Assembly: GCA_019914945.1 (NCBI GenBank)
Contig: CM034113.1
Location: 1,054,001-1,118,000, forward strand
Source: Typha latifolia
Lineage: Eukaryota; Streptophyta; Magnoliopsida; Poales; Typhaceae
Direction: 5' to 3'
DNA length: 64,000 bases
Part shown: piece after piece, positions 10,101-21,943 of the stretch
Position numbering within the stretch: the first letter of the stretch is position 1
Layout of the letters: every line of letters starts with the position of its first letter
Translations under genes and position numbers: made by a program
The notes under the pieces: generated by a model
What the model was told of the DNA's origin: nothing
Database searches by the model: none
What the model saw: only the letters and a program-made list of their open reading frames with translations

Positions 10101-13100
10101 GAACCTCCAACGTTTTCAAACCCTAGCCACCACCTTCCTCCAGCAGCCACCCTACCCTATGGTCATCCACCACCACGCTTGACCTTTAGCCACCTTCTGA
10201 CGACCGTCGCAACGTCGGATATTTACCGTTTTGTTATATTCTGACCTATCTTCATTGTTTTATTTTTAACTTTTCATCTTGACCTTCGATTTAGGTGAAA
10301 TAGAGTCATTAAAACCCTAACTCACGAGACTACTATCATCTAAATTTTCATAATTTTTTTGACGTCCGGATCAGTCCAGATATGGTTCGTAACACTTTAT
10401 CACACTCTTTATTTGTGATAAAATTTTATGCATAACTTGTCATATAACTTACCTTATATAAGATTTGATTAAAATATATATAAGTGAGTGTTTAATTACA
10501 AAATATATTTAAGACAGTCCTAATTCATTAATAAATATTTTATGCACAAACCAAATGCTACTCAAGGCTGCGGACATATTAAGTTATTTGCGTACTTACT
10601 AAGTCTGCAACCCTAAGGTAACATGACTACATTTTTTTTTTCACGGCTACAACCTTGAACTCAAAACGAAAAGCCGCCGAATGAATAAACTCTCATGGAG
10701 AGTTAATTTGGAGACGGTGGCTTCTTGTAACCAACGTGTATTAATTTCAATTTATTTTAAATTTTACATTGATAACAGAGTTGGCAGCCTACTCCAAGCA
10801 TCCTCAAGAGCCTATTTTCACATGGTGGTGGCATCGAAGATTTGAGCAACATTGCAGGAAGGTTAGAAAGGATTGCTTCTAATGTCGGGAGCTTCGTTCA
10901 GTTCTTACGATTGGAGGGGCAGTCTAAGAAGCACACCGTCGAGCAGCGTATTGGTGCTTCGCCGGCATTCCGACATAGTTTTGTTGGGCGTATGAAGGAG
11001 AAAGAAGAGATCATCAACATTTTGCTGAGAACAGAGTCATGTGGTGTCAAAAATGTTCCCGTCCTTCCGATACTCGGCATCAGTGGCACCGGAAAGACTA
11101 CTCTGGCCCAAGTCATCTATAATGATGAGAGGGTGAAGAGCCACTTCTCCCTCAGGATGTGGGTCTGCGTCTCTGACAAACTTAGTGTGTTCAGACTCAC
11201 AAAAGAGATCTTTAATCAAGCAGGTTGTCATAGCGGTGTCACAAGTTTCAACAAATTACAAGAAATTCTCAAGAAGAAACTTAACACAGAGAAATTTCTG
11301 CTCATCCTCGACGACGTACGAAATGAGATAAAGAGTGTATGGGATACACTTAAAGCTCCACTGTGCAACGGGAATAAGGGAAGTAAGATTTTGTTGACCA
11401 GTAGAGTACCAAAGGTCGCAAAGTTGATGGGCACATTGGACCCAATTGAACTGGAGGGATTTCCAAGGGATCAATACCGATCCTTCCTTGCGGAGTATGA
11501 ATTTGGTGGTGCCAATCTAAAGAAGCATCACAGAGGGAAGAAGTTAGCTTCAGAGCTGGAGGATCTACCTTTGGCTGCAAAGACTGCGGGTGCGCTGCGG
11601 AAAGATAAGTTAGACGCCTCTCACTGGGATAGCATTTCCATGGGTGATATATATGAATTGGAGAAGGGTCAGGATCACATAATGGCTGCTCTCAAACAGA
11701 AATACCTACACTTACCTCCCCATTTACAGCAGTGCTTTGCATATTTAAACATATATCCTAAGGAATGGAGCTTCAAACGTGAAGATGTGATACAAATGTG
11801 GATGGCACAGGGTATGATTTATCAAGATCACGACAAAAGGATATTAATCAAGGATATTGGAAAGGATTATTTTAAGGAATTGGTATCCAAGTCATTCTTT
11901 CAGTCAAGTGATGATGATGATCATTACACTATACCTAATCTATTACATGATTTGGCAGAATCTGTTTCCAAAGATGACTGCTTTAGAGTCGAAGGTGATG
12001 AGTTCAGGACCATCCCAACCACCATACGTCATTTGTTTATAAACACAAAGCATTTGGCCAGCCTAAAGGAGAACGCATATGTGTTGAATAAGTTGCGAAC
12101 CTTGATTTTGCGGAGCGATTTCCCTGTTTTTCCTAATGATGCTGATCATCTCCAAGAAGTCATTATACAACTAAAAAGCATTCGCTCGCTGACTTTGAAA
12201 AATTGCAACTTGAAAAGGTGCCCCTACAATCTAAGTAGTCTTACACATCTGCGCTACTTAGATCTATCTGGAAATGGTAAAATCAGAGAACTGCCGAAGG
12301 AACTAACCAAGCTTTACAACTTACAGACTCTAAATCTTTTCCAGCTGGAGGTTGATAGTATGCCTGCAAGTATGCACAAACTGCTTAATTTACAAAACTT
12401 GATTTGTTCCAGCAGAGTGTTGTCAATGGTAGCAGGGATAGGAAAAATGATTCAACTTCAGCAATTAATGTGCCCCTTCCACGTGCAAAATGTTCCTGGA
12501 TTTGACATTGAACAGTTAAAGTACCTAAGTCAGCTTCGAGGATATCTTAGTATTAGGCATCTTGAAAATGTGAAAAGTCGAGAACAAGCCGAAGAAGCTA
12601 GATTATGGAAGAAAATGAATCTTGTTGAGCTGGAGTTACATTGGGGATCCGTTAAAAGGAAGACCAATCCTGAGGTAGAGAATGGAATACTAGAAGGCCT
12701 CCAACCCCTTGCAAATCTTAAAAAGCTCCATATCGATGGTTATAAAGGTACCCGGTCTCCAAGTTGGATGGTTCGCTATTTTTGCCACTATGATTTGGTA
12801 AGTGTCAAGCTAACCGATTGCAAAGCTTGGGAGGATATCTCTCCCCTCGGACAGCTTCCCAGGCTTCAAGTTCTTGAGCTATGTGAGATGCATGCAGTAA
12901 GAGAAGTTGGAGATGGATTTCCCGGTTCTGGCTTTAAATCATTGCGAGTGTTAATATTCGATGACTTGCGCGAGTTGGAAGTGTTGTCCGCAGTCGATGA
13001 AGTCGACTTGTTTCCCTGCCTCCAGATTCTTTGTATCTCAAAATGCCCAAAACTAACAATAATTTCTCCACTTCCTCCTACCCTCCAAAGACTTGAGCTT

Positions 13101-14117
13101 TTTAACGTGGGATTAAAAGAGTTTCCAAAGTTTCTGGCAAAGAAATGGGCTTTAGCATCCTCTTCCTTCCCGTTACCATCATCTCTAGTCACTTTGTCCA
13201 TCAAAGGGTGTCCAAAATTGCAGTCCCCAGGTGAATGGCTGCTAGAACAGTATAAAAATTTAAGACAATTAGAAGAGTTGACTGTTGATCCCTGTGGTGA
13301 GCTTAATCCTTCATTAGTGGAAGCAATTAACGAGTTCATTGGGCTCAGGAAACTTCGTATTGACAGCTGGCCGTCTGAGCAGAACCTTGAGGAGGAAGAG
13401 GAAGATCTGAAGTACGAGGAGAAGGATTGTGGTCTCTTGCTTGAATCATTGAAAAGCCTGCAAATAATAAACTGTGTCGTTGCAGACAAGATACTCTCGA
13501 AGACTCTCGAAGGTCTTTCTACTCTTCAGTCATTGAGGATAGACTGGTGTTCAGGTCCAACAACCCTTTCCTTTGAGGAGGGGCTGCAAAAGTTAACAAG
13601 ACTCCATCGATTAGAGATTACAAATTATAGAGGGCTTACATCACTTATGGGCCTTGGTGCCCTCTGTTCCCTTCAATATTTGAAAGTTGTTGGTTGTCCA
13701 GAGCTAACTCCATTGTCATCGTCAGGATTAAAAGAGATGGAAGAAGTGGGTTTGTCAGCACTTTCCACTCTCTGCATCGACAACACCTTACTCCTCAAAG
13801 TGTTGCTTAATGGGGATGGCCTTGCCTCCCTCAAACAACTGGAAATTATATTTTCTGATCAACAGGAAATCGACGAGGAGGTGCTTCACCCTCTCATCTC
13901 CCTCCAACTGCTGCGTTTTGAAGCTTGCGACAATCTCGGCACCTTGCCTGCGTTGAAGAACCTGCACTCGCTCAAAAATTTGGAGATAGAGGATTGCAGC
14001 AACTTTCGATCGCTGCCTAGCAAGGAGGACTTGCCACCGCTTTTGGTACATATGTCAGTACGTCGATGCCACCCTGAGTTTAACGACCGGTATAATTTAG
14101 ATGACGGATCTGATTGA
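7146..14117 (+). CDS. CC-NB-LRR resistance protein NLR1, two exons
   Basis: This is an intracellular immune receptor of the CNL class. Exon 1 (7146-7457) encodes the coiled-coil domain with YEADDLLDTF. A GT donor at 7458 and AG acceptor ending 10778 give a phase-0 intron of 3.3 kb. Exon 2 (10779-14117) carries the rest, for 1216 residues in all. Seen motifs: P-loop GISGTGKTT from residue 204, LLILDDVR (278-285), GSKILLTSR, a DLPLA version of GLPL, CFAYLNIYPKEW, then LRRs to the end. Oddities: the Trp after kinase-2 is Arg, the MHD position reads IPN (489-491), the region before GLPL is a few residues short, and an acidic patch (975-987) lies in the LRR. The start was chosen by alignment with NLR2 and NLR3; an upstream ATG at 7065 would add 27 unrelated residues. 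The splice is inferred. If wrong, exon 2 would lack a CC domain. Confidence 0.83.
8032..9481. mobile_element. Possible non-autonomous element in the NLR1 intron
   Basis: The segment starts TGTGACAAATTAAGT, continues with gcaagtgcacgaatc and gatcccacgatgac, and ends gggcataaca. This resembles plant non-autonomous retroelements with TG..CA ends. I find no target-site duplication, so borders and class are tentative. No coding frame is present. The remaining intron (7458-8031 and 9482-10778) is AT-rich and unexplained apart from the repeat at about 7560-7830. Confidence 0.3.
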
Positions 14118-14962
14118 CAGACCGTTGGTGACATTCCCCGTGGTCGTTGAACTCATATTGTTACTGTTTTGATTCTTATCGTTATTCCTCATTTTACCAT
14201 CTACAATTGATATGCAGTCTCACTTTCAGTGCTCTGTTTGTATTTTGACCAAACTAGCTCTGTTTCAATTTCTTTTACTAAGATAGGCTCCGCTCAAATT
14301 TATTATAAAATAAGATTTAATTCACTGTAGCTTAATAAAAAGGCTATTTTTCTAGGGTTATAAAAAGGGAATTTGAAAAAGGCTAGGCACACCTCTGGAG
14401 GCTATATGAAGCTATACTAAAGAGAAGGGAGTAGAGCTCTTGGAGTTGGTTGAAGCTCGAAGATATTGGATCTACCTCGTGCCTCCTTATTTCAAGATTG
14501 AAGAATGTACTTGTGATTGCCTCAAGGGTGATCAAGACTGAGCTACAATCTTAAGGGTCATCAAGATTGTGAACCAAGAACATGAGGTGGTTTATTTAGG
14601 GGGAGTCAAGCATAATACTACTGTGACGATTGTGGATAATGACAATCGATTTGTAAGTGTTCTTGCAACCACTAAATTTATAGTGCATAGTTTACCTCAT
14701 AGAAGAGGTACGTGGTTTTTTTACCCGGTTGATAAAAGTTTTTCCTATGTTAAATGTATTGTTTATGCATGTTTCATTTCCATATCTTAATTCACAAAGG
14801 GTTGCATTATTAGGGTTTTTCGTCTAGTAAGGATTTAGAATTTTCATTCTTCAAAACTTATATTTATGCTCAAGAAATGAAGTCAATACTAGCAAGCCAT
14901 ATATAGCATTGAGTGTGAGATTTCCCAAGGTGAACTTGCCTCTCAAGTTCTTCTCCTCTAGC
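14118..14962. other. Intergenic, downstream of NLR1
   Basis: No credible gene. The first about 150 bases are presumably the NLR1 3'UTR. The stretch 14370-14780 has the look of a retrotransposon LTR or leader (short direct repeats of gatcaagact and aagggt), but no border was found, so no class is given. Confidence 0.35.
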
Positions 14963-15125
14963 TAGAGGTGATCATATGGCCTAACTCGTCTATAACCAAC
15001 TCGAGCTCGAATAGTCAATGGGCAGCACGAGCTAACCTTTTGCTTGCCTGGCCTGGCCCAGTAGCTCGCCCATCGGCCCGACCTAAAAGCCCAACCCAAA
15101 GTCAGCTAGGAAGCTAGGCCATTAG
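14963..15125. mobile_element. Fragment related to the hAT MITE at 21195-21599
   Basis: The segment begins tagaggtgatcatatggcc, like the left end of the MITE at 21195, and continues into a stretch rich in GGCC, GCCC and GAGCTCG. No matching right end or duplication was found, so it is taken as truncated. Confidence 0.35.
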
Positions 15126-15924
15126 TCGGACTTGACTAGGGAACTATAGTCCACAGCCCACAGATCCATAGCCATAGCCCACAGGTCCATAATATGATTT
15201 ACTAATAAAAACAAAAGAAGCCAAGGGCAGACTGGTAGAGGGCTAAAAGGAAAAATAAGAAATATAGAAGAGAAGAATCTTCTTCTTCTTTCCATGGCTG
15301 ATTCAAAATGTATTGATATATAGACATTATTTAATTCATTCATAATAAATTAATTTATAAAATAAAGAACCTAGACGTTAAATGATCATGACATGATTAT
15401 GGAATGACTCCATATAAATTATATTGGTGAAAGAAATATTGGAATACAATTTGAGATATAAGTCCAAGAAAATGATCCTTCGAATGTAACAACACTGCAT
15501 GCTATCAAGTGACTCTAGTAGGATCTTGAAAAATATTTTTAGATTTTCATTTGTGATGATTCTAATTTTACTCAACAATTAAAGAAAAAGCTAGTAGCAC
15601 GTTGCAGAAGTACCTAACTGTGACTCTAGTTGAATTGGCTATTTAAAAAAGTTATGGACAAACCAAATAGTGACTGATAGTGCAATGTGGCTATAGGACA
15701 GAGTACCTATTAAAGAGACAATATGGTATTTTTATTAGTTTGTCGGTATCTAAGATATGGATTTCAATAGATATAAGTTCTATTATCACTCTGATTTATT
15801 CAAATATATAAGTTAATACAATATTCATAATTTATGCATTATGGTTTCAATAGCATTGAAAAATCCTACATAATGTACTTATTTTAAGAAAATGTTGTAT
15901 ATGAGTTTATGATCCATTGATGCA

Positions 15925-15955
<31 letters not shown>

Positions 15956-16964
15956 CACTTGTTGATTTTTTTTATTGTTAGACGTATTGATAGATAGAGT
16001 GGGATTTTTTACTGAGTGTCGAGCTCATTAAAAATCTAATTTTACAATAGCAAATTAAAATGATTCAAAGTTAGACTCTCTAAACTAAGTTCAAGGCTAG
16101 AATCCTCCACAAAGGAATCTATGGATTAGTTTTAGTTATTTTAATTTTTCTTTATGGTCCGATTTGAAAAAACTAGATACACTTATGTATCAAACCCTAA
16201 GCACAATTCTCAACTCTTTGCTCAAGTAGAAAATGTTAGAATAAAATTCAATGAATAAAACAAAGATAAACACTAAAAATTTTATATGAAAAAATTCCAA
16301 ACGAGTAAAAAACTACGGATCCAAACTTGGATCAAACGAATCACTAATATATCGTTGCAGTTTACAAGATTGACTTACAAACAACCTATCGATTTCCATG
16401 ACTTTATTTGACATAGTCTTAATCATTAGACCTTGCAATTCACTACGTCTTGTGATTGATTTTCAATCTCAGTAACACTTAAAATTGATCTTCCATCTTA
16501 ATGACCCTTAAGACAAATCTTTTTAATGTAGAAGATGAGTAAACCTCTATTAGTGAAAAGTATTGTCTTTTTAAAAACTTCCTTCCAAAGCAATGATTGA
16601 CATACTCTAGGGTTAGGTCATCCTAACCATTATATACCTTATAAATATAAGACTTAATCCAAGTCAAATCAGATTTCATAAAATTCCATATTCCACCAAG
16701 TTTCGCGACCTCGTTAGAATGGAAGTTGACCCCATTCGAACGACGTGACTTGAGTTCCAGGTGTGTTTGGATGACCAAAAATACCTTTTTGTATCTTCGA
16801 ATGACTTAGAATGGTTCATAGGGTTCATCCGGATGGCCTAAAACCTGCCTCCGTATCTTTGAAAATTTTCTAGGGTGAGTTTAGATGCACTTTGAATGCC
16901 CCGACTTAAATGCTTCAAAACTTGAAAATTTTCAAACCAAATTTCATCAAAACTTATAGATATG
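15126..16964. other. Intergenic, AT-rich
   Basis: No gene seen. It contains a (TA)n tract at 15929-15955. The stretch around 16680-16920 has repeated gaatgac / ttcgaacg-like words reminiscent of Copia internal DNA, with no borders seen. Confidence 0.4.
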
Positions 16965-17286
16965 CAGGGGTATAAACGAGCCGAGCCTGAGCGAGTCGAC
17001 TACTGCTCAGGCTTGGCTTGAAATTAATTTCGAGCTTCTTTATTGGTCTCAGGCTCAGCTCACCTTAGCTCGAGTCGAGCCTGATTGAGCCCGAGCCGAG
17101 CGCGAGCCTGAAATAAGCCTATTATCAAGCCTCATTCAAGCCGAGCTGGCTCGAGCTGGACCGAGCCAATTCGAGCCTAGCCTATTTAAAGTGAAAAAAA
17201 AAGCTAAAATTGAATAACAAATTTAATCTGTAAATAAAATAAAAGCCAACCAAATTGACTACAAAATTTAAAGTTAATCAGTGATT

Positions 17287-17569
17287 AGCAATCACACCAA
17301 TTTCAAAAATTTTACCAGTAAATATAATAAAAGCCAACCAAATGAACTTAACTTAAATTATACAAAACCTTACTAAAGCCAACCAAATTATCATACCAAT
17401 TGCAAAATATTAACATAGATTCATCAAAATTTGGCTCAAAGCAATCACACCAATTTCAAAATTTTTACTAGTAAATATAACAAAAGCCAACCAAATGAAC
17501 TTAACTTAAATTATACAACTTTACTAAAGCCAACCAAATTATCACACCAATTGCAAAATATTAACATAG
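17287..17569. repeat. Direct repeat pair inside the hAT element
   Basis: Copy 1 (17287-17418) and copy 2 (17440-17569) are near-identical about 130-bp units starting agcaatcacaccaattt and ending attaacatag, separated by 21 bases. Noncoding. Confidence 0.85.
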
Positions 17570-18099
17570 TACCATTCATCACTTGCTAAATCCAAATTAT
17601 CACACCAATCCAAATTTTGACATCCAAATCATAATCTATCACTTGCTAAAAATTACCATATAAAGTATTTAACTTATATCTTGCCAAATATTACAATAAA
17701 ATCTAATAGCATGCCAAATATTACAACTAAATTTATTTGACACTCTCAAGTCTCAACACCAAAAAGAAGCTTCATCTTATAACTAGAAAAAAAAACAACT
17801 TAATTGCAGCTTAAACATCATTGCAACCAGTATAAACAAACAATGATGGAAAAATTCAGTTGTTAATTAACTTAAACATCATTGCTCTCAATTCAAAACA
17901 TTTTTAATATATCCTTGCCTCTTCTATCATCTATGCAAATGAAAATGTTATACAAATGAAAAAGACATACAATGTATGATACCTAAAGATCAAACTACAT
18001 TTGGAATCTTCACAAACACATTTTCCATCTCCGATACCTAAAGAAAATAAGATTATAAAAAAGAAGTTAGCAATAGTTTATAAAAGCATAAAATGAGAA

Positions 18100-19565
18100 A
18101 AAATTATTATGAGAAGTATATTACACATACCCTAGATGAGCTGATTTGTTTTTTTGATGATTCTCTAATCCAATTTCCTCCACATATCAAAGCCTCCACT
18201 GTCTCGGAAGACAAAGAGCTTCAAAAATTATTTGGAACTCAAAAAGTAGAATTCACTTTCAGATCTTTTATTTAAAGCTTCTTTCACTTTCCATAAATCA
18301 ATCAAAAATAAATTTGCAGTAGGATATGAACTTCCTAATATAATTTGAGTAACATCATAAATTTTTTTTAAAAATTCACGGACTTTTGCAACTTTAAACC
18401 AATCATCTTCTAAAGGTAGCCATTTGTAATTTGCATCTCTCGTTGCATATTGCTCAAAAACTTTTTAGTACACAAAAACATGCTCTAACATAACATATGT
18501 AGAATTCTAACGAGTTGCAACATTCAAAGCTAAACCCTTAAAAGTAGGAACAGAGAGTTGTCTTGCAATTTCACCAAACTTATATATACGTGAAGGACTC
18601 TTTTTTAAGTAACACTTGCATCGACATTTTCAATGACATCTTAAATGACATGGATCCCATCTTGAACAACTAGATGTAAAATGTGAGCACAACATCTAAC
18701 ATAAAAAATAAGCCCCTTGAAGTACAATTTATCTCTAATAGTCTTAGCAGCAACATCATTGGCGGAGGCATTGTTTAAGGTAATAGTTGATACTTTATCC
18801 TCTATTCCACAAGCAATTAAACAATCAATAATAGCATCTGAAATAACAACTCCAGTGTGTGGAGGTTCTAATTGACAAAAGTTGATAATGAGTTTTTGTA
18901 AAGTCCAATCAGAATTAACAAAATGAGCAGTCAAAGATATATACCCAATATTTTGATTTGAGGCCCACAAATCTGAAGTCAAACTAATTCTATCCGTTCA
19001 TTTCAAAAGCAATTTCACTTCTCCTTTTGCAGATTCATATACTTTTATGACATCACTTTTCATTGTGTTTCTAGAAATCCGTTTATAACGTGGATTAAGA
19101 ACCTTCAAAAGAATATTGAACCATGTATGCTCAACCATATTAAAAGGATACTCATGTACCATCATCATTTTTGCCATTATTTCTCTCACCATATTTTGGT
19201 TGTATCTTGATGAAATAGTTTTGAGATAATTTTCTTCTATAGTTGAAGCCCCAATAACACTAGATGCAGAAGCAAAAGGGATTTTTTTTTGTCCTTTGCC
19301 TACCAAACCAATGCAAAATTTCACATGTCTTTTTATGTATGAAGTGACGTCTTGCTTAGGAACATTAAATAATGATGGGCAATTATTACACTGATATTTT
19401 TCTACCTCTTCTCCATTTTCTTTCACCTTAACCCGCTTGACATACAACCATACATCAAAAGTTCTTCTTCTCCCTTTCTTTCATTATCCTCTTCACCAAT
19501 ATCAATTCAATAGGTTCACTTTCACTAACAGCATCGGAAAGATTCTTAGTTACTGACTCTGACAT
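18100..19565 (-). pseudogene. Decayed hAT (RICESLEEPER/ZBED-type) transposase
   Basis: The minus strand encodes a BED zinc finger (CNNC, then H and C around 19320-19400), followed by VREIMAKMMMVHEYPF, then LTSDLWASNQNIGYISLT, and CCAHILHLVVQDG. All are landmarks of plant ZBED hAT transposases. Further 3' are remnants of the ELSSSYPTANLF-like region. Reading is broken by a shift near 19460, an in-frame TGA at 18998-19000, a TAA near 18641 and several later stops and shifts. The C-terminal dimerisation region is missing or unrecognisable. It lies wholly inside the hAT element. Confidence 0.85.
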
Positions 19566-19819
19566 CTACATAAAAAAAAAAAATAAAAAAAATAGAAGTA
19601 CTGCTTAAATTTTTATAATACTTAATTAGTACAAAACAAAAATAGATATGACAGATACAACAATGGACAATTAATAGAATAAAATAAATTACTGCCTTGA
19701 TGTCCATAATTGGAAAACTTAGGAGTAGCAAAGCAATTTAATAGGCAATTTGTAAACTCTATTCTAACAAACATGACAAATTAAAGCCACTGTTCTACAA
19801 TTAAAGCCATTGTTCTACT

Positions 19820-20004
19820 ATAGATCCTGTTCAATATGTGGGAAAAAAAATGGAAGCCTAACTCATGCAGAGTTATCTATCTTTCTTCTCACCAGTGAAG
19901 AGGGCATGCGGGAGTTATCTATCTTCTGCCATAGACCCTGTTCAATATGTGGGAAAAAAAAATAGAAGCCTAACTCATGCAGAGTTATCTATCTTTCTTC
20001 TCAC
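19820..20004. repeat. Imperfect duplication inside the hAT element
   Basis: The unit 19820-19893 (atagatcctgttcaatatg through cttctcac) recurs at 19931-20004 with few changes. It is noncoding and lies just 5' of the transposase. Confidence 0.8.
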
Positions 20005-20673
20005 TGGACCCTATTTTTTGTATCTTAGATATTATATTTAGTTCAAATCAATGATTGTAAATATAAAAAAAAAGTCAATAAGTAGGGATTTTGATACCAC
20101 CAGAAACAGGAAAAAAATACTCTAAAGAAAAAAATACTCTAATAGAGGAGGACGATAGAGGATACCTCTTGTCGGCCGATGGAGGAGGACGACGCGGCGA
20201 CGGCGGCTTGGAGAAGGAAGGTGAGGCGGAGCTTAGAGGAGACGACTACCGCGGGTCCGTGGCAGCCTGACGAGGCAACACCGCGGCAGCTTGAGGAGAC
20301 GACTAGCACAGGTGCCGACTATCGAAGTTCTGAACTGCAGACTGCCGAGTGCCGAAGAAGGAGGAGGAAGAGGTGGCAGTAGTTTGAGGGGACGAGCATG
20401 GGGAAATTAAATTTGGGGCAAGGGACAGGGAAGGGATGTGGGACTTACATTTGGGGATTAGGATTTTCTAATTTAGTTTTATACCGAGCCGATCGAGTCG
20501 AGCCTGAGCGAGCCGACTTCAGCTCAGGCTCAGCTCGATATTGATTTCGAGCCTCTTTCAATGGCTCGGGCTCAGCTCAGCTCTAACTGAGCCAAGCCTG
20601 ACTCGAGCTCCAGTCAAGTCGAGCCTGAGCCGAGCCCGAGCTGCTCGATAAGCTTGACACCCCTATAGATATG

Positions 20674-21194
20674 CTCATACATATATATAAAAGCTCTTAG
20701 AATATTTTATACATATTTGCCAAGACTATAAGATCTAATAAGATTAGTTGTTGTTAAAATTTATAAATCATCTGGATATTGTTTTAGTTGGATTATTATT
20801 TAAATTAAAAAATTTGACCATATTTTAGTTATCATAAGATTTTAGTTTTCATTGATTTTAATTTTAAATTATTTTCTCGAGTTACATAGCATATTATGTC
20901 TCTGACGATGTGGTACAAATTCTTAACTGTGTGGTACAAATTCTTAACAATCATGCCCAAGAAGCTTTTTTCTACCTCAAAAATATCTAGTGCTCGAGTG
21001 CCAGGGGTGCTCATGCTCAAAGGGGAACTATGAAAAACCTTCGCCCAAATGGAATGAAGCTTCCTGGAGCGTCTAAAGATCTATGGTTTTTATAATGAGT
21101 TATGGGATATTTTTCCTAATATTTTTTAATAGCCGGGTATGACTTCATTGCACTTTGGTGTTTGACAAGTTAAAATGATTTTCCTTGCTGAAGG
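20674..21194. other. Intergenic / distal promoter of NLR2
   Basis: No gene seen. Bases about 21120-21194 match the NLR1 upstream region near 6790-6900 and lead to the MITE insertion point. A short duplicated word gtggtacaaattcttaac occurs at 20910-20950. Confidence 0.5.
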
Positions 21195-21599
21195 TAGAGG
21201 TAATCATTAGGCCTAATCCATCCAAACCTAGCCCAAATCCACTTGATTTAACTGGGCTAATTCTGGCTTGACCTGTGCCTTAAATGATAGTGGGCGGCAA
21301 AGGCTAAGCCTTTGTCCATCCGGCCTGGCCCAAAAGCCCACCCGCTACGCCTATTCATGGTTTGACTCATAATACATGTATATTCTTATAATTCTTTTAG
21401 TTCCATATTAAATATTTAATAATATATAATGTTTAGATATCAATATATAATGTTTCCATGAAAGATAACTAAAATATCACAATAAATGCTTATTATATTT
21501 GGCCTGATAAAATATAATATTTTTTAAAAATCGTGAATACATATTTAAGTTCGGTTAGCAAAAAAAGTGTAGCCCAGATGCGCCCAATAATCACCTCTA
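21195..21599. mobile_element. hAT-type MITE in the NLR2 promoter
   Basis: The ends form inverted repeats (tagaggtaatcattaggc on the left; the right end read inward is tagaggtgattattgggc). The flanks are gctgaagg (21187-21194) and ggttaagg (21600-21607), an 8-bp duplication with two mismatches. The related NLR1 promoter reads straight across this point. The element is 405 bp and noncoding, with its 3' end about 345 bases before the NLR2 ATG. Confidence 0.65.
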
Positions 21600-21820
21600 G
21601 GTTAAGGTTAAATCCCGATTCTGTTGGCCGGAGCCGTCAGAATTGGTTCTGTACGAAGCGTGGAAGCCACTTCCAAATAACAATCAGCTGGCATAGGTGC
21701 CAAGTTGCCGTTACAATAGATTTTGATGTCTAATCTTGCAAACAAATAAATAATATTCATTTATCATCATTAATCGAGGATGCGTGCATTCCATCAATCA
21801 TCAATCATCAATCGACGTAG

Positions 21821-21825
21821 TTGAC
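21821..21825 (+). promoter_or_regulatory. W-box core in the NLR2 promoter
   Basis: TTGAC lies within gtagttgactaat, 123 bases before the NLR2 start codon. It is conserved with NLR1 in sequence and distance. A CT-rich leader follows at 21860-21925. Confidence 0.45.
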
Positions 21826-21943
21826 TAATTTTTCTTCAACCACCAAAAGTGTTTGGTACCATCTCTCGTCTCTCTTCTGATCTCTCTCTGTTTCTCTGAT
21901 TCTCTCTCCTTTTGTCTTTCACTTTGCGCTCGCCGGGAAGGTG

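Larger units (their letters stand above)
16965..20665 (-). mobile_element. 3.7 kb hAT transposon with both ends and perfect target duplication
   Basis: The left end is CAGGGGTATAAACGAGC and the right end, read inward, is TAGGGGTGTCAAG, matching short hAT terminal inverted repeats. Both sides carry the identical 8-mer tagatatg (16957-16964 and 20666-20673), the 8-bp duplication expected of hAT. Subterminal regions (16975-17180 and 20488-20655) are dense in GAGCC/GGCTC words, probable transposase-binding repeats. Inside are a decayed BED-finger transposase on the minus strand and two families of internal repeats. The element is immobile by itself because its transposase is broken. Confidence 0.85.

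Noticed and set aside
14569..14790. 73-residue frame with ordinary composition
   Set aside because: No domain, no homologous copy in the window and a repeat-like setting; support is insufficient.
17287..17569. Possible CRISPR-like array
   Set aside because: There are only two long units in a plant transposon; this is an ordinary internal duplication.
18093..18275. Plus-strand frame of 60 residues
   Set aside because: It is the antisense shadow of the decayed hAT transposase.
20179..20382. Small basic open frame on the plus strand
   Set aside because: It is a GC-rich noncoding part of the hAT element, upstream of the minus-strand transposase, with no recognisable domain.
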